A DNA stretch of 5,393 nt, taken from NCBI GenBank assembly GCA_002450015.1, contig DJYG01000028.1:1-5393 (forward strand). Direction: 5' to 3'. The notes beneath the pieces were generated by a model. The model was not told the DNA's origin, did no database searches, and worked only from the letters and a program-made list of their open reading frames with translations. The position numbers and the translations under genes were made by a program. Shown here piece by piece: positions 1 through 5,393 of the stretch. Positions within the stretch are counted from its first letter, which is position 1; each line of letters begins with the position of its first letter. Origin of the DNA: Cyanobacteria bacterium UBA6984 (lineage in GTDB: Bacteria; Cyanobacteriota; Vampirovibrionia; Gastranaerophilales; Gastranaerophilaceae).

Positions 1-66
1 GCGGACTAATCGTCACAGAACATAACAATTATGGTTCATTCCGCAGAGGGCGAATTTTTTATTATC

Positions 67-190
67 CGACCATATTGGAATGAATAATTTTCACTTAATG
101 AAACAACAGCAAAGCAAGCATTGTTTGAACGTAGTGAGTTTGCTTGCTTGAGTTGAATTTAGTGAAAATTAATGAATGGAAATACGGTCG
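67..190. repeat. Nested imperfect palindrome, about 124 bp
   Basis: Three pairs of inverted arms are nested around one centre near base 130. CGACCATATT (67-76) faces AATACGGTCG (181-190) with one mismatch, AATTTTCACT (86-95) faces AGTGAAAATT (161-170) perfectly, and AGCAAGCA (113-120) faces TGCTTGCT (141-148) perfectly. The whole could fold as one long interrupted hairpin in RNA or a cruciform in DNA. The central GAACGTAGTGAGT (127-139) recurs with a one-base indel at 522-535, which ties this element to the repeat mosaic further right. No open reading frame of note crosses it. It is probably a repeated intergenic palindrome; a miniature inverted-repeat element is an alternative. The arms are read directly from the sequence; the function is unknown. 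Confidence 0.7.
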
Positions 191-200
191 TGGCTTTTGT

Positions 201-242
201 GGAACTTTTGCCACCAAAAGTTTCCTCTGTCCGAGTAGGACA
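201..242. repeat. Two adjacent small hairpins
   Basis: The first hairpin pairs CTTTTG (205-210) with CAAAAG (215-220) around a CCAC loop; GGA and TCC extend the stem with a one-base bulge (201-225). The second pairs TGTCC (228-232) with GGACA (238-242) around a five-base loop. Neither is followed by a T-run, so neither looks like an intrinsic terminator. They lie between the large palindrome and the repeat mosaic and probably belong to the same family of intergenic repeats. Confidence 0.5.
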
Positions 243-328
243 ATAAATAAAGGTTTTAATAGTTAACAATAAACCAAAAGACTGGATTACCACGCTTTGC
301 TCGCAATGACAAGATACGCGTCATTCTG

Positions 329-468
329 GCGGATTTGCGGACGGACGGAGTGAAACAAGTCCGGATAGCGAACAGATTGAACGAACAGGGCGAAAGCCCA
401 AAAGTGAAACTCTGTGAGCGTGGAGCAAATCCAAGACAAGGACGTAGTCCGAAGAATCTAGCGGATTT
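329..468. repeat. 8-bp direct repeats bounding a 124-bp insert
   Basis: GCGGATTT occurs at 329-336 and again at 461-468, and the 124 bases between are absent from the related repeat copy at 747-827. In that copy the GTCATTACAGCG part runs straight into the ATTTGCACTCTGCCG part. The insert begins CGGAC (338-342) and ends near GTCCG (447-451), a five-base inverted pair, and it holds the GAAA-tetraloop hairpin. This looks like a small nested insertion with target duplication, but recombination between repeat modules could give the same picture. Confidence 0.45.
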
Positions 469-481
469 TCGACTCTGCCGA

Positions 482-506
482 ATAAAACGATTAAGTATCG
501 TTTTAT
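482..506. repeat. Perfect 10-bp stem-loop
   Basis: ATAAAACGAT (482-491) pairs perfectly with ATCGTTTTAT (497-506) across a five-base loop. It is AT-rich and lacks a T-run after the stem, so a terminator role is unlikely. It sits directly after the ACTCTGCCGAA repeat module and may be part of that module, because the copy in the pseudopilin gene diverges exactly at this point. Confidence 0.5.
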
Positions 507-705
507 GAGAGGTTGTGAAACGAACGTAAGTGAGTGAAACCCGTAGGAGCAACAGGCGATTGCGAAATTAATAAAATTGCGATAGCAATTTATACGAGCA
601 ACAAGCCGGTGCGTACCCGAATAATCCAAGACAAAAAAGCAACTGGATACTTCGCTAGCGCTCAGTATGACGAAAATATAAATAAACAAAGAAAGGAAGT
701 ATAAT

Positions 706-1470
706 ATGCTAAAACAAATTATTAATTATTTAAAAAATAATCAAATAGATTGCCACGCCGATAAATCGGCTCGCAATGGCAGAGTATGTCATTACAGCGT
801 ATTTGCACTCTGCCGAACAAAACAATTCGCTTTTACCCTAGCCGAAACACTAATAGTTGTCGGTATAATTGGTGTAATTGCGACTCTGACACTTCCGAAC
901 TTAAACTCATCAACAGCAGATAAGGAAAAAGTAGTAAGATTACAAAAATTATATTCAGATTTGAATGCTGCAGTTGGTCGTGCTTCTGTTACTTATGGCC
1001 CGACTAAAAACTGGTGTTCTAACATTAACAACAATGATGGAAGTTGCAGCATTCGTTTTTACAATAGAATTAAAGAGTTTTTAAAATATAAACAAGAATG
1101 CACGGTTAGTGATGCATCATGCTCAATATATCAGGCTGATAATGGCTCTCGTTCAGGAGGTTACAGATATTATCCTGCTTTAGTATTGCCTGATGGATTA
1201 ACAGTTTCAATAGGTCAAAGTCAATTGGTTATTGACCTTGATGGCGCATCAAAAGGCAGCGCTACAGAATGTGATGACCTCTTTGAATTAAAAATTAAAA
1301 ATAATGCGGTTGATTATGGTTGTAATAATCAAAATTTAATAGGACTCAAAGCTTGTTGTACAAGATGGGTACTGACAAATGGCAACATGGATTTCAAAAA
1401 ACTTAAAAACGGCAAATGTCCTGACGGAAAAACAATTTTAGATTGGACAACAAACACTTCTTGTAAATAA
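706..1470 (+). CDS. Type II secretion / type IV pilin-like pseudopilin with extended leader
   Basis: Encodes 254 aa. The class III signal is AFTLAETL: prepilin peptidase should cut after Ala42, leaving Phe43 first and Glu47 at the conserved +5 position, followed by a hydrophobic helix (about 43-64, LIVVGIIGVIATLTLP). The mature form would be about 212 aa. The C-terminal part is globular and holds ten cysteines (104, 114, 132, 139, 189, 206, 217, 218, 238, 253), suggesting disulfides outside the cell. IDLDG (176-180) followed by DDLF (190-193) recalls the Asp/Gly-rich segment seen in many pseudopilins of this lineage. The start is fixed: AAAGGAAG (692-699) is well placed and no ATG, GTG or TTG follows in frame before the cleavage site. 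The 42-residue leader is far longer than usual, and residues about 14-41 are encoded by a REP-like repeat. Which machine it joins (type II secretion, type IV pilus or competence) cannot be told; no assembly genes lie in the window. Confidence 0.85.
   Translation: MLKQIINYLKNNQIDCHADKSARNGRVCHYSVFALCRTKQFAFTLAETLIVVGIIGVIATLTLPNLNSSTADKEKVVRLQKLYSDLNAAVGRASVTYGPTKNWCSNINNNDGSCSIRFYNRIKEFLKYKQECTVSDASCSIYQADNGSRSGGYRYYPALVLPDGLTVSIGQSQLVIDLDGASKGSATECDDLFELKIKNNAVDYGCNNQNLIGLKACCTRWVLTNGNMDFKKLKNGKCPDGKTILDWTTNTSCK
747..827. repeat. REP-like repeat copy inside the pseudopilin leader
   Basis: This block holds AGATTGCCACGCC, a CCGAT-AA-ATCGG hairpin (758-769), CTCGCAATGGC, then GTCATTACAGCG and ACTCTGCCGAACAAAACAATT-type sequence. 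The same modules occur in the same order upstream at 284-336 and 461-492, where an extra 124 bp separates them. The copy is in frame and translates as Asp-Cys-His-Ala-Asp-Lys-Ser-Ala-Arg-Asn and onward, ending one codon before the Ala42 cleavage site. The peptide it encodes should be discarded with the leader, which may explain why the insertion is tolerated. Confidence 0.65.
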
Positions 1471-1477
1471 AATTTTT

Positions 1478-1497
1478 ATGTTTTTATGTAAAAACAT
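1478..1497 (+). other. Weak AT-rich hairpin after the pseudopilin gene
   Basis: ATGTTTTT (1478-1485) pairs with AAAAACAT (1490-1497) around an ATGT loop, starting eight bases after the stop codon. The stem has only two GC pairs and no T-run follows, so termination would be weak at best. It may mark the end of the pseudopilin transcript or do nothing. The rest of the 1471-1585 spacer is AT-rich; I see no convincing promoter for the next gene. Confidence 0.3.
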
Positions 1498-1585
1498 GTT
1501 ACAAAAAAGTTTACTTGCTAACAAAAAATATATTCAAGAACGTTAAAACATACGTATTATTATAAAGAAAGTGTGTGTGTTAAAA

Positions 1586-3343
1586 ATGATGATTCAAAAT
1601 GTATCTTTTGGGAATGTAGCAAAAGTTAACTTGCAAACAGCTAAAAAGCCGTCGCCAGTCAATTCTACAACCCGTCCTGATACTTTTGAAAGAGCAGGTT
1701 ATGACAGGCAAAGTTTTCAAGCTCAATTGGAAAGCTACCATGATAAAAAAGGAAAACCTGTTTATAACAAGCAAAATATTGCTGTAATTATTACAAATAT
1801 TGAAAAAGACCCTAAAAAGTATGCTCCAATACAAGAAATGGCAGCTTTACCAAATATGAAAGGTAAAGATTTAGCTAAAATTTCTTACGGAAAAGCAGAT
1901 AGTTTAGCTATAACAAATGAATTTTCAAAAAAAACAACTGTTAGCGGTAATTTAAAATATACAAGCGACCATTTAATTCAATTTGCAAATATGCCTGCGC
2001 AAGATTTGGAAAGGATTAGACCTTTAACAGATACAACTTTGCATGTTGATAGAATTTCAGATATTGCAAAGGATAAGAAACTAGATTTGCAAAAATTAGG
2101 CAAAAAAATTAACGAAATGGAAGATATATGTGGTAAAAACGAAAAAACTTTAGATAAAATTTATTTTAAAAAGGATATTTATGATCCTAAAAATGCTTAT
2201 GTATTAACAGGTTCTACAATCAGTGGTGTCGAAAAACAAGAACTTTTGGACAAAAATTTAAACCGTATGGCAATTTCCGAAACTGCAACTTACAATTCTA
2301 AAACAGGAAATGAATATATAATCACAAAAACAAACGATTTAAGAAACAACACTGTTTCGAAAGTTCGTTCATACATAAACAAAGAAGGTTATCCGATTGT
2401 AGAAAATCAAGTTAGAATAATAAAAGATAAAAATGGTAATGTTCAAAAAACAGAATATATGACGCTTTCTGAAGTTAAAGGTGTTTATAATGCCAAAAAC
2501 GTATATCCAAACGGAAAAGTAGAACAAGTTTCATCAGGTCATATTGATAAAAAAACAGGAATTGTTTCTGTAAAACGTGATATGAAGTCATTAGATGGAA
2601 CAAGAACAGAATATCTGTATGAAAATGATCCGCAAGGAAATAGAATTATTGATTACAAAATTACTGACGAAAACGGAAAACAACTTTTAAAATATTCTCA
2701 ATCTTTGGAAGTAATTGATGATAATACTTTTATTACAAGTAAGAATGATAAATCTTATGAAGTAAAAATAAGCCAAGACCAAAACACAATGACTGTAAGG
2801 GATGTGAAAACAAACGAACAAAATGACTTAAATCTTGGCAAAATGCTTCGTGGAGACAAAAAATCAATGGTTAATCTGTTGAAAAAATTCCCAGGTGAAG
2901 AATTAATTGCCCTAAAAGATACAACAAATATTTTAAAAGGCATGAAAAAAATGGATGATTGCTGTTATTGGCCTGATAAAAAAGAAATAGATATAGTAGA
3001 TGATTTATATTCGGTTCTTCATGAATTAGGTCATGCTAAAGATTTTAAAAATGGAGATAATGACATCACTGCAAGCAAAGATGTTCAAGAAGTTTATGAC
3101 AAAGAACGCGCAGCGTTCAACAAAGCATTCCCTAATGCTCAACGCGACCACATCAATTATTTTATTGATGTTAATGAACATTATTCAGGTCCAAGAGGCG
3201 GTTTAGAAGAAACTGTTGCAGAATCGAATGCATTGCTAAACTCATATAACGGTGAATTGGATATTGCAGCACGCGCTCAATATTTGCAACAATATTTTCC
3301 AAAAACGATAGCAAAACTTGCACAACACTTACATAAGGTGTAA
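1586..3343 (+). CDS. Lethal-factor-like (M34/ATLF-type) zinc metalloprotease, paralogue 1
   Basis: Encodes 585 aa from ATG 1586. GTG 1571, GTG 1577 and ATG 1589 are alternative in-frame starts and no clear Shine-Dalgarno decides; ATG was preferred because it puts IQNVSFGN at the extreme N-terminus. Residues below count from GTG 1571; subtract five for the ATG. Order: SFG motif (12-14), Pro/Lys-rich linker, DTFE (37-40), helical region (about 65-195), and a region of NGK/NGN-type beta-hairpin repeats (about 225-400). A C-terminal metallopeptidase domain follows (about 430-590). HELGH (484-488) supplies two His ligands and the catalytic Glu485. Glu547 in ETVAES is the likely third ligand, and Tyr538 may be the oxyanion tyrosine. 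HExGHxxD, the downstream ExxxE, and a terminal FPKT-like helix recall anthrax lethal factor and the Pro-Pro endopeptidases. No signal peptide or membrane segment is seen. The substrate is unknown. It is probably in an operon with the next gene. Confidence 0.8.
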   Translation: MMIQNVSFGNVAKVNLQTAKKPSPVNSTTRPDTFERAGYDRQSFQAQLESYHDKKGKPVYNKQNIAVIITNIEKDPKKYAPIQEMAALPNMKGKDLAKISYGKADSLAITNEFSKKTTVSGNLKYTSDHLIQFANMPAQDLERIRPLTDTTLHVDRISDIAKDKKLDLQKLGKKINEMEDICGKNEKTLDKIYFKKDIYDPKNAYVLTGSTISGVEKQELLDKNLNRMAISETATYNSKTGNEYIITKTNDLRNNTVSKVRSYINKEGYPIVENQVRIIKDKNGNVQKTEYMTLSEVKGVYNAKNVYPNGKVEQVSSGHIDKKTGIVSVKRDMKSLDGTRTEYLYENDPQGNRIIDYKITDENGKQLLKYSQSLEVIDDNTFITSKNDKSYEVKISQDQNTMTVRDVKTNEQNDLNLGKMLRGDKKSMVNLLKKFPGEELIALKDTTNILKGMKKMDDCCYWPDKKEIDIVDDLYSVLHELGHAKDFKNGDNDITASKDVQEVYDKERAAFNKAFPNAQRDHINYFIDVNEHYSGPRGGLEETVAESNALLNSYNGELDIAARAQYLQQYFPKTIAKLAQHLHKV

Positions 3344-3378
3344 AATAGAATAAAATAAAATTTAAGAAGGTACGCAAA

Positions 3379-5151
3379 ATGGAAATAAATAATATATCAG
3401 CTCCAAAGGCAATAAAAACTGAATTAAAAAAACAACCTGAAAAGATAAAAGATACAGGTCTAAAAGAAGATACTTTTGAAAAAAAATACGATGTTGATAC
3501 CGTAATGAAAAGTATTGAAGATATTAAAATATCAAAAGATCAAAAAAAATTTAGGTATCCAAAAGTGTTAGATGAAATAAGAAAAACATTAACAGAAGAA
3601 CCTAATAAATGTGAGTTTGCATTAAAACTTGCACCTCAAAATAATGTTACTCAATTATTATTCAAAAATATTCTTAAAAGACCAATTGATGAATTAAAGC
3701 AAATAACTGACATTGTATCTACTAAAAATAAGAGAGGTGAATATAAATTTTCGGAAACAGATGTAATTGACATACATAAAAATTGTACAGCCGAAGAACG
3801 TGGAAAAATAAAAGAATTGGCTACATCAGTTCTTGAAGGTGACAATATTATAAAAGTTGCAAAAGAAAAAGACTTAGATGTTAAAAAAGTAGCAAAAAAA
3901 GCAGAAGAAATGTCAAAGATGTTTCCTGAAGACGAACTTATAGAAGTTTCTTTTGCTCGTGACAAATATTCAAAAGGTGATTACACATGTACTGCCGAAA
4001 ATTATTACAGAGAAACTTATAAAGAATTATTAGATAAAAATTTAAACAGATATGCTCTTGAAGAATCAAAAGGATATATATCCGACAACAAAAAAGAATA
4101 TAAAATAAAAAAAGTAACAGATTTTAGAAATAACACAACAGCAAAAACCCGTTACGAAAAAATTGACGGTATGTATCAAGCAACACATGAAGTAAGAATT
4201 GTCAAAGATAAAAACGGAAAAGTTCAACATACTGAATATACAGAGCCATCTCAAATAAAAGGTGTAATGGATATCAAATATGTATATCCTGACGGCAAGG
4301 TAAAACAAGTTTCATCAGGTACGGTTGATAAAAAAACAGGAATTATGTCAATAAAAAAAGATATGGTTTCAACTTTAGGCACAAGAACAGAATATTTATT
4401 TGAAGATGATCCGCAAGGAAATAGAATTTCCGATTATAAAATTACAGACAAAAATGGTAAAGTCCTTCTTCAAAACAGTGAATCATTTGAAGTTATTTCT
4501 CCAAACAAATTCATTTCGGCAAAAAATAATGAAAAATATGAAATTACGACAGATGACGAAAGTGTTAACGTAAAAGATTTAAATAATCCTGAAAGAACTG
4601 CAACTTTCAAACGAGGCGTTGAAATACTGGGTGATGAGGAAGAAATTATGAAAGTTCTTAAGAAAATGCCTGGAGAAGAACTTTTAAAATTAAAGAAAAA
4701 CGTAACAAACCTTGAAGGTACACCTGAAGTTTTGCGTTCATATTCACATACAGGAAAAGACTCCAGAACAATTCACACAGGTGATGATTTGTTTGTAATT
4801 TTGCACGAACTTGGTCATGCTGTTGATATGAAAAATGTTGATATGAATAATCTTGAAAACACTGTTCAAAATGCTATTTTTGAAGATAAAAAGTTTAATG
4901 AAATATATGCAAAAGAAAAAGATGCTTTTAATAAAGTATTTCCTGATGCACAAAGAAACCATATTGATTATTTCATAAATCACGAAACACATTATAATGG
5001 TGAAATTGGAGGAAGAAAAGAAACCATTGCGGAAAGTAATGCTCTGTTAACAACTGCGAAAACACACGAAGTTCTTGCAATGCGTTCACAATATTTGCAA
5101 CAACATTTCCCTGAAACAATTGCGTATTTACACGATAAATTGAATTCATAA
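3379..5151 (+). CDS. Lethal-factor-like (M34/ATLF-type) zinc metalloprotease, paralogue 2
   Basis: Encodes 590 aa. The start is supported by AGAAGG (3365-3370), eight bases upstream of the ATG. It is a tandem paralogue of the preceding gene, 35 bp away, so co-transcription is likely. Layout: a lysine-rich N-terminus with INNIS in place of IQNVSFG, DTFE (31-34), a highly charged helical region (about 40-190), beta-hairpin repeats (about 218-390), and a metallopeptidase domain (about 420-590). HELGH is at 476-480, with catalytic Glu477. ETIAES gives the likely third zinc ligand, Glu548, and Tyr539 lies nine residues before it, exactly as in paralogue 1. Residues 296-364 match paralogue 1 (305-373) at 50 of 69 positions by hand alignment, whereas the first 200 residues share little. 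The loop between HELGH and ETIAES is nine residues longer than in paralogue 1, suggesting a changed substrate cleft. No signal peptide or transmembrane helix is visible. Function beyond zinc peptidase is unknown. Confidence 0.82.
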   Translation: MEINNISAPKAIKTELKKQPEKIKDTGLKEDTFEKKYDVDTVMKSIEDIKISKDQKKFRYPKVLDEIRKTLTEEPNKCEFALKLAPQNNVTQLLFKNILKRPIDELKQITDIVSTKNKRGEYKFSETDVIDIHKNCTAEERGKIKELATSVLEGDNIIKVAKEKDLDVKKVAKKAEEMSKMFPEDELIEVSFARDKYSKGDYTCTAENYYRETYKELLDKNLNRYALEESKGYISDNKKEYKIKKVTDFRNNTTAKTRYEKIDGMYQATHEVRIVKDKNGKVQHTEYTEPSQIKGVMDIKYVYPDGKVKQVSSGTVDKKTGIMSIKKDMVSTLGTRTEYLFEDDPQGNRISDYKITDKNGKVLLQNSESFEVISPNKFISAKNNEKYEITTDDESVNVKDLNNPERTATFKRGVEILGDEEEIMKVLKKMPGEELLKLKKNVTNLEGTPEVLRSYSHTGKDSRTIHTGDDLFVILHELGHAVDMKNVDMNNLENTVQNAIFEDKKFNEIYAKEKDAFNKVFPDAQRNHIDYFINHETHYNGEIGGRKETIAESNALLTTAKTHEVLAMRSQYLQQHFPETIAYLHDKLNS

Positions 5152-5169
5152 TAAATAAATTAACTTATT

Positions 5170-5212
5170 AATAAAACCTGCACAATGATTAATTTTGCAG
5201 GTTTTATTTTTT
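5170..5212 (+). terminator. Rho-independent terminator after the protease pair
   Basis: A 13-bp perfect stem (5170-5182 with 5196-5208, core AAAACCTGCA / TGCAGGTTTT) with a 13-base loop is followed by a run of six T (5207-5212). It lies 18 bases after the stop of the second protease gene. The A-rich left arm means it could also stop transcription coming from the right. It marks the end of the two-gene operon. Confidence 0.88.
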
Positions 5213-5259
5213 AAAATAAAAATGTAAATTTATATTACAGCCATGAACACAAAACCTGT

Positions 5260-5393
5260 TTTGGTGAGGGATTATTTCTTAATATTACTGTATTGTAGAG
5301 ATTTTTTTGAAAAATAACGTGAAATCTCATGAAAGTTGCAAAATTCAAAATATGCGATATAATTAAAATACAGACCAAAAATCCCTCACCAAA
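5260..5393. repeat. 14-bp perfect inverted repeat, 134 bp end to end
   Basis: TTTGGTGAGGGATT (5260-5273) is the exact inverse complement of AATCCCTCACCAAA (5380-5393). The right arm stops at the window edge, so it may be longer. The 106 bases between are AT-rich with no convincing gene; a 24-codon frame at 5243-5317 and a 31-codon minus-strand frame both lack ribosome binding sites. Next to the left arm, CAAAAC-CT-GTTTTG (5250-5263) is a small perfect palindrome. The pair could be the ends of a miniature element, paired binding sites for a regulator, or a repeated intergenic motif. Confidence 0.6.
5336..5363 (+). promoter_or_regulatory. Possible sigma-70 promoter for a gene beyond the window
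   Basis: TATAAT (5358-5363) is a perfect -10 match, and TTGCAA (5336-5341) is a four-of-six -35 match, 16 bases upstream. A start near 5370 would place the right arm of the inverted repeat at the very beginning of the transcript. In such AT-rich DNA chance matches are frequent, so this is tentative. Confidence 0.35.

Larger units (their letters stand above)
281..672. repeat. Mosaic of REP-like palindromic repeat modules
   Basis: This stretch has visibly higher GC than the genes and is built from short modules that recur within the window. GGATTACCACGC..GCTCGCAATGAC (284-310) matches a copy inside the pseudopilin gene. AATCCAAGACAA occurs at 428-439 and 623-634, and GAGCAACA at 547-554 and 596-603. 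ACTCTGCCGAATAAAACGATT-type sequence at 472-492 matches 807-827 at 19 of 21 bases. Small hairpins are common: GGGC-GAAA-GCCC (388-399), GGAC-GTA-GTCC (440-450), AAATTGC-GATA-GCAATTT (574-591). The module at 644-672 has the palindrome CGCTAGCG. Repeats of the general types GCGAGCAAAGCGTGG and CTGAGCGAAG are widespread bacterial intergenic sequences. The long minus-strand frames here are by-products of the repeats. I see no gene in this block. Confidence 0.75.

Noticed and set aside
3..87. Possible 3' end of an upstream gene (frames stopping at 81-83 or 85-87)
   Set aside because: Both frames are under 30 codons, compete with each other, and run into the left arm of the palindrome; nothing recognisable is encoded.
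172..246. 24-codon plus-strand frame starting ATG at 172
   Set aside because: There is no ribosome binding site, and its sequence coincides with two hairpins.
256..552. Minus-strand frame of 98 codons in the repeat region
   Set aside because: It is the translation of the REP-like modules (LRAKRGNP-type peptide), with no ribosome binding site and composition set by the repeats.
281..672. CRISPR array
   Set aside because: Repeats are of different types and irregularly spaced; there is no constant repeat with unique spacers of even length, and no cas gene.
321..689. Minus-strand frame of 122 codons overlapping the same repeats
   Set aside because: It overlaps another repeat-derived frame, contains the LSASEVSS-type translation of a common intergenic repeat, and shows no protein-like domain.
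1529..1563. Promoter for protease 1 (TATATT at 1529 or TATTAT at 1555)
   Set aside because: No acceptable -35 lies 16-18 bases upstream of either, and such boxes are expected by chance in this AT-rich spacer.
5243..5317. Small 24-codon frame after the terminator
   Set aside because: It lacks a ribosome binding site and runs through the left arm of the inverted repeat.

Overview
The window is AT-rich, with short intergenic spacers and a dense block of palindromic repeats. Three traits fit the gut lineage Candidatus Gastranaerophilales (Vampirovibrionia, formerly Melainabacteria): a pseudopilin with an AFTLAE processing site, a large protein beginning MMIQNVSFGN, and intergenic repeats of the 'ATTGC..ACGC..GCTCGCAATG' kind. 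The assignment rests on remembered family style, not on a search, and is moderate in confidence.

Layout. Bases 1-705 hold no gene I can defend. They contain a 124-bp nested palindrome (67-190), two small hairpins (201-242), and a mosaic of REP-like modules (281-672) with direct repeats, tetraloop hairpins and one apparent 124-bp internal insertion. Bases 706-1470 encode a cysteine-rich type II secretion/type IV pilin-like pseudopilin. Its unusually long leader peptide is largely encoded by another copy of the same repeat. After a 115-bp spacer come two tandem paralogous genes (1586-3343 and 3379-5151), separated by 35 bp, whose products are 585 and 590 aa. Both have an alpha-helical N-terminal part, a middle part of beta-hairpin-like 'NGK' repeats, and a C-terminal zinc metallopeptidase domain with HELGH plus a downstream ExxxE. 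That arrangement resembles the anthrax lethal factor / Pro-Pro endopeptidase (M34, ATLF) group. A strong intrinsic terminator (5170-5212) closes the pair. The right end (5213-5393) carries a 14-bp inverted repeat and a possible promoter for a gene beyond the window.

Working together. The two proteases are very likely co-transcribed and arose by duplication, with the repeat domain best conserved and the N-termini diverged. Neither has a classical signal peptide or membrane segment, so how they leave the cell, if they do, is open. The neighbouring pseudopilin suggests a surface or secretion link only by proximity. The most interesting items are the tandem lethal-factor-like metalloproteases with a shared N-terminal SFG...DTFE module, and the pseudopilin leader built from an intergenic repeat.
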